Shown piece by piece: positions 7,902 to 18,312 of a stretch of DNA of 64,000 nt. The position numbers and the translations under genes are program-made. How positions within the stretch are numbered: position 1 is the first letter of the stretch; every line of letters begins with the position of its first letter. The stretch is taken from contig NZ_KB905170.1 in NCBI RefSeq assembly GCF_000378625.1, positions 1 through 64,000 of the forward strand. Direction: 5' to 3'. The stretch is from Colwellia piezophila ATCC BAA-637. GTDB lineage: Bacteria > Pseudomonadota > Gammaproteobacteria > Enterobacterales > Alteromonadaceae. The notes beneath the pieces were generated by a model that was given only the letters and a program-made list of their open reading frames with translations, ran no database searches and was not told the origin of the DNA.

Positions 7902-8306
7902 TTAGCTGTACTTATCCAGTTTAGGATCACTTGGATTATGACAGATTACTTTTACATTCCACCAAGTTCCTCTTAGCCACCTTTTAGATTGTTCATTATC
8001 TTCGTAAGATTTTTCTTCGACGAAATCTAGGCTTTCACAACCAGTATGATATTTACTTTTTAGCAATAAGTTGGCTGTTTTCATTCTTAGTTCTGGTGTA
8101 TTAGTTTGGTAGGTGTGTAGATCTCCTGATCCAGCACTTTTCTCCCAAACGAGAACATCATAAAAATATGAATTATCAGAATGCTTTCCTTTCTGATAAT
8201 ACTCCAAACCACCTTCTACAACATAAGTTGAAACCATAGTTTCATGAGAATATATCGCACAACCAGATATAATGCTGACAAAACCTAATACACTTAAAAC
8301 TTTCAC
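7902..8306 (-). CDS. cassette gene: lipoprotein, unknown
   Basis: This 134-residue protein starts at a GTG at 8306, with AAGGAGT at good spacing upstream. The N terminus ends in the lipobox ISGC (Cys about residue 16), so it should be lipidated and membrane-anchored. The mature part is hydrophilic and Tyr-rich, with two further cysteines (HTGCESL, KVICHNP). No family is recognised. Confidence 0.75.
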   Translation of the reverse strand: MKVLSVLGFVSIISGCAIYSHETMVSTYVVEGGLEYYQKGKHSDNSYFYDVLVWEKSAGSGDLHTYQTNTPELRMKTANLLLKSKYHTGCESLDFVEEKSYEDNEQSKRWLRGTWWNVKVICHNPSDPKLDKYS

Positions 8307-8324
8307 CGGATACTCCTTTATGCC

Positions 8325-8419
8325 TAACGCCCCAATAAGAGGCTTTTAATAGTTAGCTAAAATGAGAAGCGAAGCGGAACTAGCTAACTGTTAAAAGTCC
8401 TGCTTGATTGCCTTGTTAG
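8325..8419 (-). repeat. attC: attC site 16
   Basis: TAACGCC and TTGTTAG cores. The inner arms GTTAGCT / AGCTAAC are a compensated variant. It closes the ORF-less cassette at 8420-8704. Confidence 0.9.
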
Positions 8420-8704
8420 TTGCTTGATGTTAAAAGCACAACAGAAGCAATAAGTTACCATGTTTATTTGATAAGCGAAAGATACAATAAACGCATCCGC
8501 ACTACACACTAAAACATGAATTTTGAGCCTTAAAAACTAAAGCTATTTAAATCATTTAACACTGAAAGGCGAAAACTGGGTTGGGCAAAGATGAAGTGAA
8601 TATTTGAAGGCACTTCCATTGCCAAACCAAAGATTGAACCAAACACAAAAATTAAGATAAGCACTGAACTAGCAAATAAATTAAGCTCAATTAGTGCGTG
8701 CAAC
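8420..8704 (-). other. ORF-less integron cassette B
   Basis: This cassette of about 285 bp is the second member of the family seen at 6474-6759. The block next to attC 16 matches cassette A over about 45 bp with few changes. The longest plausible frame on the cassette strand is under 30 codons. Similar size and patches of homology throughout suggest common descent rather than chance. Confidence 0.6.
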
Positions 8705-8800
8705 TAACGCCCTCGTTAATGGGCAAAATTTAGTTGGCTATAATTGTTGAGGAACGAAACACAGCCAACTGTATTTTGTCCTGATTTAACAGCTTGTTAT
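8705..8800 (-). repeat. attC: attC site 17
   Basis: TAACGCC and TTGTTAT cores, inner arms GTTGGCT / AGCCAAC. It closes the cassette of the gene at 8813-9031. Confidence 0.9.
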
Positions 8801-8812
8801 GTGGCTATTACT

Positions 8813-9031
8813 CTAACCTATTTCTATCACCTTTGGATTCTTATCAGTAGAATACTCATGATAAATATCATCTAGGTAAGTTGCTAGTTCTCTAGGTTCC
8901 ATATCCGATGGAATAACAACATCGTAAACCCGCGATCGTAGACCTGTATCTGATTCATTAAACAGTAGCCACTCATTCTCTTTTTTGAGGATTGACATCG
9001 GCTTCCCAAAAACATTGAATTTGATAATCAC
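8813..9031 (-). CDS. cassette gene: small protein, unknown
   Basis: This 72-residue protein starts at a GTG at 9031 preceded by TAGGAGG at good spacing. It has no signal peptide. The sequence alternates beta (MIIKFNVFGKPMSILKK, WLLFNES) with a helical acidic second half (ELATYLDDIYHEYS). I recall similar short proteins from marine gammaproteobacteria but cannot name a function. Confidence 0.75.
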   Translation of the reverse strand: MIIKFNVFGKPMSILKKENEWLLFNESDTGLRSRVYDVVIPSDMEPRELATYLDDIYHEYSTDKNPKVIEIG

Positions 9032-9052
9032 AACTGAAACCTCCTAGACACA

Positions 9053-9150
9053 TAACGCCTAATTAACAGGCAAAAAATTGTTGGCTAAAATAAGTGAACG
9101 GAGTGAACAAAAAGCCAACTGTTTTTTGTCCTTGTTTAATTTCTTGTTAG
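9053..9150 (-). repeat. attC: attC site 18 (attI-proximal)
   Basis: TAACGCC and TTGTTAG cores, inner arms GTTGGCT / AGCCAAC. It is nearly identical to attC 8 although the cassette genes differ. It closes the first cassette of the array. Confidence 0.9.
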
Positions 9151-9521
9151 GTGAAATTACTGATTATTTCTTGTGCTCTACTTTTTGAAAACACACCATT
9201 GATTTCAGGATCTGTAAACTCGGCTACTACATCTTCTATACACTCATCGGAGAATGAAATAGATTCACACAATTGTGCCGCATCTGCAATATAGCTTAAT
9301 TCAGAGTTAGATAACTTATCTTCAATAAACAAAGTGCACAATTTGGTTATTTCGTAATTGCCTATTTGAAGCTTACGATCTTCAATTACTATGATATCTA
9401 TTGAGCTACCAACTACTTTTGTTAGAGCTTCATAATCTTCGTGGTATTTACTAAATTCAGAGAGGAAGTCTTTAGGCGATAACTCTTCCTTAAGTAAATT
9501 TGATAGCGAGCTTAGCTTCAT
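9147..9521 (-). CDS. first-cassette gene: unknown cytoplasmic protein
   Basis: This 124-residue protein starts at the ATG at 9521 (MKLSSLSNLLKEELSP); the frame upstream is attI sequence. It is acidic, mostly helical, without signal peptide. Closeness to attI makes it the most recently inserted cassette and the one best placed for expression from an integron promoter; this is inference from known integron behaviour. No family is recognised. Confidence 0.7.
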   Translation of the reverse strand: MKLSSLSNLLKEELSPKDFLSEFSKYHEDYEALTKVVGSSIDIIVIEDRKLQIGNYEITKLCTLFIEDKLSNSELSYIADAAQLCESISFSDECIEDVVAEFTDPEINGVFSKSRAQEIISNFT

Positions 9522-9530
9522 GCACTTTTC

Positions 9531-9600
9531 ACCTAACAGCTTATTGTCAGGCAAAACACCGTGTTTAAACAGCCTGTTTTGCCTTATTTTATGATTTTAT
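9531..9600 (-). other. attI: attI recombination site (approximate extent)
   Basis: The junction reads GCTGTTAGGTG on the - strand, a G/TTRRRY core at about 9533-9539, where the first cassette joins the integrase-proximal DNA. Beyond it lies a 10-bp inverted repeat, AGGCAAAACA at 9549-9558 with TGTTTTGCCT at 9575-9584. The outer limit of attI is not visible from sequence alone. Confidence 0.65.
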
Positions 9601-9607
9601 TAATTTT

Positions 9608-9636
9608 ACACTATATGTAATTAGTCTATTAATCAA
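9608..9636 (-). promoter_or_regulatory. candidate cassette promoter (Pc)
   Basis: On the - strand TTGATT (9636-9631) and TAGTGT (9613-9608) are separated by exactly 17 bp and point into the cassette array. The match is modest in an AT-rich stretch. Confidence 0.35.
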
Positions 9637-9697
9637 TAAATTAAAAAACATCTATAAAACAGAAAGGTTATATTTTGCCTTCTTTGATGAAATTGTG

Positions 9698-9726
9698 TTC
9701 ACATACGCCTATACTGTACGTATATA
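9698..9726 (+). promoter_or_regulatory. intI promoter
   Basis: TTCACA at 9698-9703 and TATATA at 9721-9726 with a 17-bp spacer form a sigma70-like promoter. It lies 26 bp before the chosen intI start, which supports the internal ATG. Confidence 0.6.
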
Positions 9727-9729
9727 CAG
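9714..9729 (+). promoter_or_regulatory. LexA (SOS) box
   Basis: CTGTACGTATATACAG fits the gammaproteobacterial consensus CTGT-N8-ACAG exactly. It overlaps the -10 element of the intI promoter, so LexA binding would block transcription. SOS control of intI is established for Vibrio and mobile integrons. Confidence 0.88.
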
Positions 9730-9751
9730 CTTTAATTTAAAGGGATTTAAA

Positions 9752-10714
9752 ATGAAATCAGAATTCCTAATATATGTTCATGAACAGATGTGGATCAGAC
9801 ATTATGCTAAACGAACAATAGAGTCTTACCTCTATTGGATCAAAGCTTTTATAAATTTCGCTGGTAAAAAGCATCCTATTAAATCGCATAATCACGAAGT
9901 TGAGTGTTTCCTCACCTATTTAGCGACTCAACTTAACCTAGCACCAAAAACTCAAGCCCTCGCTTTAAATGCTTTAGTGTTTCTTTATCGAGAAATATTA
10001 AAAAAACCATTAACCTTATCTTTAAACTTTCAAAAAAGTCATATACAACCCAAATTACCGGTTGTTTTAACCATTGATGAAACATCTCGTTTATTAGATA
10101 AGATTTCAGCAGGCTATTCCCTGCCCTGTAAGCTTATGTACGGTAGTGGCTTACGTTTAATGGAAACTGTTCGTTTAAGGGTACAAGATATAGATTTTGA
10201 TTACCTTTCAGTTATGATTTGGCATAGTAAAGGAGGAAAACATCGTCGTGTTACGTTAGCAAAAGAATTAATAGAACCACTGAAACAACAAATAATGTCA
10301 GTAAAGCTTTATTACCAGCAAGATTTAAGAAATGCATACTATCAAGGTGTATGGTTACCCAATGCTTTACATCGAAAATATCCATCCGCCCCTAAAGATT
10401 TTGGTTGGCACTACTTATTTGGGTCTAATAGATTGTCTGAAGACCCTAAAAGTAATAAATTAAGAAGGCATCATATTGACGAATCATGCTTACGAAAATT
10501 CATTAAAAAAGCAGCTACAGATGCAAGTATTGATAAAAATGTTACCTGCCACACATTACGGCATTCATTTGCAACCCATTTATTGCAACGTGGTGCTGAT
10601 ATTAGAACAGTACAAGAGCAACTAGGCCATAGTGATATTCGCACAACACAAATATATACTCATGTTATTCAAGCGGGTGCCAATGGTGTGCGTAGCCCTT
10701 TATCAGATTTATAA
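9752..10714 (+). CDS. intI: integron integrase IntI (tyrosine recombinase)
   Basis: IntI recombines attC with attI to insert cassettes and attC with attC to excise them. The protein is 320 residues from the ATG at 9752; the open frame begins earlier, but that would place the promoter and LexA box inside the gene. It has an N-terminal SAM-like DNA-binding domain (about 1-85), then a catalytic domain with Arg in GSGLRLMETVRL, Lys in HSKGGKHRRV, HTLRHSFATHLL, LGHSDIRTT and the Tyr nucleophile in IYTHV. The extra segment between them (about 190-235, ending LRRHHIDES) is the IntI-specific insert that separates it from XerC/XerD. It diverges from the array. Confidence 0.96.
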   Translation: MKSEFLIYVHEQMWIRHYAKRTIESYLYWIKAFINFAGKKHPIKSHNHEVECFLTYLATQLNLAPKTQALALNALVFLYREILKKPLTLSLNFQKSHIQPKLPVVLTIDETSRLLDKISAGYSLPCKLMYGSGLRLMETVRLRVQDIDFDYLSVMIWHSKGGKHRRVTLAKELIEPLKQQIMSVKLYYQQDLRNAYYQGVWLPNALHRKYPSAPKDFGWHYLFGSNRLSEDPKSNKLRRHHIDESCLRKFIKKAATDASIDKNVTCHTLRHSFATHLLQRGADIRTVQEQLGHSDIRTTQIYTHVIQAGANGVRSPLSDL

Positions 10715-10900
10715 CCACTGTTAATAAATCCAAGGGCTGAGCAATCGTGCAACGTAAAGAATTTTTATTAAGTGTGTGGTGTTGTTGTACTCAGGAAAAA
10801 ATTTCAGAGCAGCTTAGAATCGACGTGTTTTAACCAACACAAGTGAGAAATCACTGAGGGAATAGGAATTAGTCCTAAAAAAACAAAAGCTTTTATAGCC

Positions 10901-11068
10901 GCTTCATTAAGGTTGTGATCTTGTTGTGCATAGGAAAAACAAATCAGGGCAAGGCGCTCGATTGAGTAATAGCTGGCGATTGGGATTGGGATTGGGATTG
11001 AGAGTAACGCTGACATGTCGTATTTTAACCAGCACAAATGAGCAGTAATTAAATGAAATTGGTATTAT
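10901..11068. repeat. degenerate copy of interspersed repeat family 2
   Basis: Blocks match the element at 24869-25027 (TTGTGATCTTGTTGTGC, AAGGCGCTC then TTGAG, and AATGAAATTGGTATTA at the right end). The left terminal repeat is not clean. A partial right-end copy lies at about 10825-10870. Confidence 0.6.
10978..11001. repeat. GATTGG hexamer tandem repeat
   Basis: Four head-to-tail units of GATTGG (last one GATTGA) lie where the related element has a single CTATTGGGAT. This suggests local slippage expansion. Confidence 0.8.
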
Positions 11069-11118
11069 ACCTATATCCGCCTATCCTGATGTCCCTTGCC
11101 ATGTTGAAGGTAAATCAA

Positions 11119-11150
11119 AAAAAGCGACCCAGATAACTGAATCGCTTTTA
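11119..11150 (-). terminator. serS intrinsic terminator
   Basis: On the - strand AAAAGCGA pairs with TCGCTTTT across a short loop and is followed by a run of T, about 35 bp after the serS stop. Confidence 0.7.
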
Positions 11151-11182
11151 TATTTTATCTAAGTGACTTAACTTAAGGTCGT

Positions 11183-12469
<1,287 letters not shown>

Positions 12470-12578
12470 TCACATTCTTGTTTATAAAGTTATTAAAATC
12501 GTATTTTTTGTTCAATATAAAGTTCGTTTATTCTGTAAAAATTTGGTTTGTTCTACGCGTTAAAAAATCAATTAACGG

Positions 12579-12980
12579 TTATTTTGCTAAAGCGGTAACC
12601 ATATACATGCCAAGTGCTGCTGCGCCAATACACAGTGAAACATTCAGTAAAATATTTATCGCCGCTTTTAGCACTTCGCCTTGTTGTAATAATAACAAGG
12701 AGTCTAACGAAAATGTAGAAAAGGTGGTAAATGCACCTAAAAACCCTATTCCTATTAAGGTTCTATGAACACTAATGTCGAGAATTTCATGTTCGATAAG
12801 CTGATATAGCAAACCCATAATAAATGAGCCGCTGATATTAACCATCAATGTCGCAAAAGGGAAACCTTTTCCAAGCCAATTGAGAACTAATTGCGAAATA
12901 TAAAAACGTAAACTCGCACCACAGGCGCCACCAAGGGCGACAAAGGCGTATAACGTAAAGTTACTTATAGCGTTGCTCAT
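12579..12980 (-). CDS. crcB: fluoride channel CrcB/Fluc
   Basis: CrcB exports fluoride as a dual-topology dimer in the inner membrane. The 133 residues form four TM segments. Family motifs are visible: [10 protein letters not shown] (about 17-26), the pore motif in [10 protein letters not shown], and [13 protein letters not shown] with the conserved Phe and Thr/Ser track. Its start overlaps the end of rarA by 20 bp, so the two are probably translationally coupled. No fluoride riboswitch is evident, consistent with its position inside an operon. Confidence 0.95.
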   Translation of the reverse strand: MSNAISNFTLYAFVALGGACGASLRFYISQLVLNWLGKGFPFATLMVNISGSFIMGLLYQLIEHEILDISVHRTLIGIGFLGAFTTFSTFSLDSLLLLQQGEVLKAAINILLNVSLCIGAAALGMYMVTALAK

Positions 12981-14550
12981 GGCTATTCCTATTAAGCTGG
13001 TTTAAATAATCGAGTTTTTCTTTGAGTTTTTTCTCTAGGCCACGGTCAGTGGGTTGATACAAGCAAGTGTGTGAGCTATCGGCATTGGCTAGCGCTTCTG
13101 GAAAGTAATTTTCACCGGCGGCAAAGGCATTTATTTCATCATGAGCATAGCGATATTCACTACCATGACCTAATTCTTTGGTAATGCTACTGGTGGCATT
13201 TTTTAAGTGCAAAGGTACATCTAAGTCACAGGTTTGCTGCGCTAAGACTTTCGCTTTATTAAAGGCTTGATAAACAGCATTACTCTTAGGGGCTAACGCC
13301 ATATAAACCGTAGCTTGAGCAATAGCGCGTTCACCTTCACTTGGCCCCACACGGTGAAAGGTATCCCAGGCATTTATTGCCAGTTGCATAGCCCGAGGAT
13401 CAGCATTGCCAATATCTTCACTGGCAATGGCAAGTAAACGTCTGGCTACATAAAGTGCATCGCCACCTGCGGTTAGAATTCGTGCATACCAATAAAGTGC
13501 AGCATCAGGGCTAGAGCCACGAACTGATTTATGAAAAGCGCTAATTAAGTCATAGAAGGCATCGCCACCTTTATCATAAAGAGCAATTTTGCTACCTGCT
13601 ACTTGGGCGATTAATTCAACGGTAATTGTTTTAACATTGCCTTGAGGAACATCATTACCCTGCTCTTTTGCATCTGCCGATAGATTTGCAGTGACGGGTA
13701 CTGCCATAACACTATCAAGACAGTTTTCTAGTAAGTTAAGTAAACGCCTCGCATCACCATCACTGCGGTTAAGCAAACTTTGCTTGGCATCATCACTCAG
13801 TGCAATCACCAACGATTGCGCTGTTTCAGCCTCACTTTCACAAAGTGTGATTGCCCGTTGTAATACTTGGGCTAAATCATCACGGGTTAATTTTTTTAAG
13901 GTATACAAGCGTGCGCGTGATAATAACGCTTGGTTTAACTCAAAGGCGGGGTTTTCCGTGGTCGCGCCAATAAAGATGATGGTACCGTCTTCAATATGCG
14001 GTAAAAAGGCATCTTGTTGTGCTTTATTAAAACGATGTACTTCGTCAACAAAAAGTACGGTTCGGCGCTTATTCGCGCCCTCACCTTGGGCACGTAATTT
14101 AGCTTTATCAATAGCAATGCGAATTTCTTTTATGCCTGAGGTAACCGCCGATACGCGCTCTATTTCGGCGTTAGCATGCTGAGCAATAATTTCAGCCAGG
14201 GTCGTTTTACCACTGCCTGGCGGGCCCCAAAAAATAAGTGAATGGCAATGACCTTGTTCAATCGATTGGGCTAACGGTGAGTTTCCTCCAAGAATGTGCT
14301 GTTGGCCAACATAATCAGCTAAGGTTTTCGGGCGCATTTTTGCTGCAAGTGGCATAAAGCTACTCGCTTTCTTCTCCGTTGGAGAAGTGTTATCGCCAGA
14401 CCCTAAATCACTTTCTGCAGGGGGAAAATCAAACAATGAATTCTGCTGTCCTTCACTACTACTTTGATGACCTAACCCCGAAGGTGATTTGCCTGTCGGC
14501 AACTTTCCTGTAGGTAACGTTCCTGTAGGCAAATTATCGCTGGTCTTCAA
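12961..14550 (-). CDS. rarA: replication-associated recombination ATPase RarA (MgsA)
   Basis: RarA is an AAA+ ATPase acting at stalled forks. The core begins at about residue 66 ([18 protein letters not shown]), with Walker [10 protein letters not shown], Walker [10 protein letters not shown] and sensor GATTENPAF, then the C-terminal helical tetramerisation domain. The 529 residues exceed the E. coli protein (about 447). Part of the excess is an N-terminal extension with repeated LPTG units, starting from a TTG at 14550 inside the end of lolA; another part is a Ser/Asn-rich insert near 285-305. AAGG precedes the TTG. No in-frame ATG precedes residue 66. Confidence 0.93.
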   Translation of the reverse strand: MKTSDNLPTGTLPTGKLPTGKSPSGLGHQSSSEGQQNSLFDFPPAESDLGSGDNTSPTEKKASSFMPLAAKMRPKTLADYVGQQHILGGNSPLAQSIEQGHCHSLIFWGPPGSGKTTLAEIIAQHANAEIERVSAVTSGIKEIRIAIDKAKLRAQGEGANKRRTVLFVDEVHRFNKAQQDAFLPHIEDGTIIFIGATTENPAFELNQALLSRARLYTLKKLTRDDLAQVLQRAITLCESEAETAQSLVIALSDDAKQSLLNRSDGDARRLLNLLENCLDSVMAVPVTANLSADAKEQGNDVPQGNVKTITVELIAQVAGSKIALYDKGGDAFYDLISAFHKSVRGSSPDAALYWYARILTAGGDALYVARRLLAIASEDIGNADPRAMQLAINAWDTFHRVGPSEGERAIAQATVYMALAPKSNAVYQAFNKAKVLAQQTCDLDVPLHLKNATSSITKELGHGSEYRYAHDEINAFAAGENYFPEALANADSSHTCLYQPTDRGLEKKLKEKLDYLNQLNRNSHEQRYK

Positions 14551-15301
14551 GTCTCACGCCTTGCGGTAAGATAAATTTAAATAACGATGCGTCAGGGCGA
14601 ACGGTACTATTAAAGTGACTCAAACTTATTTGGCTCACTTGACCGGTTGCATCTTGAAATGAAAATTCAGTTAGCTGGGGTTTTTGATTATTTTTAGCAT
14701 CCGCGTTTGGCTCATGGCTGCGAGTAAAGCTCATGATTAACTGTTTAATCTGACTGTTTTTATCTTTGGGCGTCACGATGAAACGTGCGACTTCACTAGC
14801 AACATCTTCCTGAACAACATCATATTGCTGCCAAAGTGAAGGTTCATCACTGGTTAGCAATAAAATGGGGGTGTTATGGATAGACTTAGCAAGGCTATAA
14901 GCACTGGCTTGTTCAATGAACGGGTCATAAAACCATAAGGTACTACCATCACTAACGATCAAGGTTTCATCTGGCGTAATGGTTTGCCAATGGACCAAAT
15001 TAGGCTTAGTAATGGCCATTTTCCCCGAGCCTTCTTGCAACAGCTCGCCTTCTTCGTTCAATATTTTTTGGGTGAAATCTGCACTAAAAAAAGCTAGTTG
15101 TCTGAGTTTAGCCATAAGTAGTTTTTTGGCTTCACTTGATTGCCTTGCTGTACCTTTGAGAGTTGTCGGAGCAGCATAGGTAGCTTGGGGTGCAAAGTCC
15201 GTCGATTGAGCAAGACCCATAACAGGTACTAAGGCCGTGGTAAATGCGCTAGTAAACAAGATAGTGCGAAAAAAGGGCTGACTGGTAAAATTGATTTGCA
15301 T
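14534..15301 (-). CDS. lolA: outer-membrane lipoprotein carrier LolA
   Basis: LolA is the periplasmic chaperone that takes lipoproteins from LolCDE to LolB. The 255 residues have a signal peptide (about 1-32, ending MGLAQ) and the LolA fold: [36 protein letters not shown], then [21 protein letters not shown]. It sits between ftsK and rarA, as in many gammaproteobacteria, and overlaps rarA by 17 bp. Two short hairpins (ACGGTGT/ACACCGT, CGTGGT/ACCACG) lie between ftsK and lolA but lack clear T tracts. Confidence 0.95.
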   Translation of the reverse strand: MQINFTSQPFFRTILFTSAFTTALVPVMGLAQSTDFAPQATYAAPTTLKGTARQSSEAKKLLMAKLRQLAFFSADFTQKILNEEGELLQEGSGKMAITKPNLVHWQTITPDETLIVSDGSTLWFYDPFIEQASAYSLAKSIHNTPILLLTSDEPSLWQQYDVVQEDVASEVARFIVTPKDKNSQIKQLIMSFTRSHEPNADAKNNQKPQLTEFSFQDATGQVSQISLSHFNSTVRPDASLFKFILPQGVRLEDQR

Positions 15302-15414
15302 AGCAATACTTCTAATAAAGTTAACGGTGTTAAGGGTTAGCCGACACCGTAATAAATAAGTCGTGGTAAATTATAATAAAAAGTTACACCACGCTGAATA
15401 AGGTCAGGTATTAA

Positions 15415-18078
15415 TTAAAAATCACCAACCGGTGGCGGCGCTAATACTTCACGGGCACCGTTATTGCCTGGTGTAGAGACAACACCTTGCATTTCCATTT
15501 GTTCAACGATACGTGCAGAGCGGTTGTAACCGATTCTAAATTGTCTTTGCACACTCGAAATTGACACACGGCGTTTTGCTGTAACGAAATTAACGGCTTC
15601 GTCGTAAAGTGCATCAACATCTTCTGCTTCGCTGCCCTCTGCCTGCTCACCGGGTAATAAAATATCTTGCTCGTTTTCACCGGATAAAATTTCTTCAACG
15701 TAATTAGGCTCACCACGAGATTTCCAGTCTTTTACTACGGCATGCACTTCGTGATCATCAACAAACGCGCCATGAACACGGGTTGGTACCGCAGTGCCCG
15801 GTGGTAAATAAAGCATATCGCCCATACCCAGTAATTGCTCTGCCCCTTGTTGATCTAAAATGGTACGAGAGTTCAACCCTGACGAAACCTGAAACGCCAT
15901 ACGCGTTGGGATATTGGCTTTAATTAATCCGGTAATAACATCTACCGACGGACGTTGTGTTGCGAGTATTAAGTGAATGCCTGCAGCACGCGCTTTTTGC
16001 GCAATACGGGCAATAAGCTCTTCCACTTTTTTCCCGACAATCATCATCATATCGGCAAATTCATCAACGATAACCACAATACTAGGCAGTTTTTCTAACA
16101 GCGGTGGCGTTTGGTCCATGCCATCATTTGGCTGCCATGTAGGGTCAATTAATGGCTCGCCAGCAGCAATCGCTTCAAGTACTTTTTTGTTGTAACCTTT
16201 TAGGTTACGTACACCTACCGCAGACATCACTTTATAGCGCCGTTCCATTTCACCAACACACCAACGCAAGGCATTTGCGGCGTCTTTCATATCAGTAACT
16301 ACTTCAGCCAGTAAATGTGGAATACCTTCATAAACCGAAAGTTCAAGCATTTTAGGGTCAATCATGATCATACGCACATCTTCAGGCGTTGATTTGTACA
16401 GTAAGCTGACAATCATGGCATTCACGCCAACAGATTTACCTGAGCCGGTAGTACCCGCAACCAGTAAATGTGGCATTTTACCTAAATCGACCACTACTGG
16501 GTCACCCGCAATATCTGTACCTAACACCATAGCAAGTGGTGATGATGACTCTTCAAAAGCCGCACAGCCAATAACTTCACTTAAATAGACAATTTCACGG
16601 TGTTTATTGGGTAGTTCTAAACCAATAACTGATTTGCCCGGAATCACTTCAACAACACGGACACTAATAGCAGATAAAGCACGGGCTAAATCTTTCGACA
16701 AACTGGTTATTTTATTTACTTTAACGCCGGGTGCTAAATCTAGTTCAAAGCGTGTAATGACAGGCCCAGGGTAAACAGCCACAACTTGTGCTACAACGCC
16801 AAAATCGAGTAATTTCGCTTCAACAAGGCGGCTAACTTGGTCTAATTCATCTTGGTTAATCGGATTTTTGGCTTTATCAGGTCTATCGAGCAAATCGATA
16901 GACGGCATTCCTTGAGAAGGTTTTTCTTCAACAGGCACAAGATTTACTTGGCCATTCTCATCCGTGATATTTTGCGCAATTGGCGCTAATTTAGCGGGTA
17001 TTGGACAGTGATTATCATCAGCAACGTCAGGTTTTTCTACGGTAGCAAACGCGGCGGTAATTTCTTTCTCACTCACATAGTCTTGAATATTGCCTATAAC
17101 AGGCTCTGCCATCAGATCTGCAATATCAATAAAAGGTTCGCTTTTTGGGCTAACTGCTTGCGTAGTTAGATCCTGCTCTACTGTCACACTAAAAGGTTCC
17201 GGTAATTCAATGGGGTCTGTTTGTGCATGTATACCTAAAGGCATATCTTCTATAGACGTTAGTTCTGCCTGTTTTGCTTTTAAAGGCTCTGGCACTGACG
17301 TCAATTGCGCTACTTCCGCCGTTTCTTTTACCTTAACTTTCTTTTTAAAGAAGCTACTTTTAACCAATCGACTCTTGGAGGTAGCTAGCTTTTCATCTTC
17401 ATCTTCAGCCAATGACTCACTGGTACCGAAGTGCGTTTGAATCAATTTAGGTATTTGTACTAGCCAAATTGTAGTCATTATGGCGTATTGACCGACCCTG
17501 TCGATAAATTTCAGCCAAGAGAAACCGGTTAAAAGCACAAAACCTGCGCAGGTAAATAATAAAAATAATAAGGTAGAGCCGACAAATGAAAAATACGGCA
17601 ATAAGGTCTTACTAAGCACATCGCCTAAGATACCGCCGGCAGAAAAGTAGAAAAGATCATCAAAGTTCATGCTTGCCAATGAGGTTACCCCAAGGTAAAA
17701 CATGAAAAAACCAATCAGTTTCAAACCGAGTGTTAAATAATCTAGTTTCATCAGTTCATGGAAGCGTTGAAACAAGAGCCAACCCACGATAGCGATAATA
17801 AAAGGTAAGGTATAAGCGATAAAACCGAATAGGGTTAAAAACAAATCCGAAAGGTAAGCACCAACCGTACCGCCTAAATTGCGTATTTCAGTTTGATATC
17901 CCGTTTGAGCCCAACCGGGATCAGCGGGATCAAAACTAAATAACGCCAACATCATAAACATGGCAAAGACTGTGAAAAACAACAAGCCAGTCTCGAGCAA
18001 ACGCTGAACGCCGGTAAGCTGATTGTTTTTCAATGAATCCAAAGAGACATCGGAATTTTCTATAAGATCAGAAGACAA
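15415..18078 (-). CDS. ftsK: DNA translocase FtsK
   Basis: FtsK is the septal DNA pump that links division to chromosome dimer resolution at dif. In order: four to five N-terminal TM segments (about 30-195), a charged linker (about 200-400, shorter than in E. coli, giving 887 residues), the RecA-like motor with Walker [13 protein letters not shown] and Walker [13 protein letters not shown], and the C-terminal gamma winged helix (about 810-875, [25 protein letters not shown]) that reads KOPS and activates XerD. Confidence 0.97.
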   Translation of the reverse strand: MSSDLIENSDVSLDSLKNNQLTGVQRLLETGLLFFTVFAMFMMLALFSFDPADPGWAQTGYQTEIRNLGGTVGAYLSDLFLTLFGFIAYTLPFIIAIVGWLLFQRFHELMKLDYLTLGLKLIGFFMFYLGVTSLASMNFDDLFYFSAGGILGDVLSKTLLPYFSFVGSTLLFLLFTCAGFVLLTGFSWLKFIDRVGQYAIMTTIWLVQIPKLIQTHFGTSESLAEDEDEKLATSKSRLVKSSFFKKKVKVKETAEVAQLTSVPEPLKAKQAELTSIEDMPLGIHAQTDPIELPEPFSVTVEQDLTTQAVSPKSEPFIDIADLMAEPVIGNIQDYVSEKEITAAFATVEKPDVADDNHCPIPAKLAPIAQNITDENGQVNLVPVEEKPSQGMPSIDLLDRPDKAKNPINQDELDQVSRLVEAKLLDFGVVAQVVAVYPGPVITRFELDLAPGVKVNKITSLSKDLARALSAISVRVVEVIPGKSVIGLELPNKHREIVYLSEVIGCAAFEESSSPLAMVLGTDIAGDPVVVDLGKMPHLLVAGTTGSGKSVGVNAMIVSLLYKSTPEDVRMIMIDPKMLELSVYEGIPHLLAEVVTDMKDAANALRWCVGEMERRYKVMSAVGVRNLKGYNKKVLEAIAAGEPLIDPTWQPNDGMDQTPPLLEKLPSIVVIVDEFADMMMIVGKKVEELIARIAQKARAAGIHLILATQRPSVDVITGLIKANIPTRMAFQVSSGLNSRTILDQQGAEQLLGMGDMLYLPPGTAVPTRVHGAFVDDHEVHAVVKDWKSRGEPNYVEEILSGENEQDILLPGEQAEGSEAEDVDALYDEAVNFVTAKRRVSISSVQRQFRIGYNRSARIVEQMEMQGVVSTPGNNGAREVLAPPPVGDF

Positions 18079-18312
18079 TTATGAGTACCATCGAAAATAA
18101 ATAGGAAAAAATTACATGTATAGCAGCTAAAGTATCAAATTAGCGCTTAGTTGGCAGTAATAAATTAGTATTAGTGCACTATATTTCAAGTGACTCGGAA
18201 AAAATATTGTTACCTAGTGGAGATTTACTTCGCTATTGCTCACTTGCGTTGGCATTCGTTCTTGATATTGATTAATGATATAAGCCATCGTCGTTATACT
18301 TAATTGATGATA

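Larger units (their letters stand above)
10715..11182. other. intergenic stretch with degenerate repeat copies
   Basis: No credible gene lies between intI and serS. It contains a degenerate copy of the palindromic repeat family seen intact at 24869-25027, a partial second copy, a short GATTGG tandem repeat and, at the right end, the serS terminator. Confidence 0.6.

Noticed and set aside
1..9150. Regularly spaced repeats as a CRISPR array
   Set aside because: Repeats are about 95 bp, imperfect, and separated by coding cassettes of about 150-770 bp; they have attC cores and lie beside intI.
9695..9751. Longer intI start at 9695
   Set aside because: It would place the promoter -35/-10 and the LexA box inside the coding region; IntI proteins align from the ATG at 9752.
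9752..10714. Phage integrase or XerC/XerD
   Set aside because: The IntI-specific insert before the HxxR box and the adjacent attI/attC array identify an integron integrase.
10804..11037. 77-residue ORF on the - strand
   Set aside because: It lies in degenerate repeat DNA and includes a repetitive PIPIPI segment from the GATTGG repeat.
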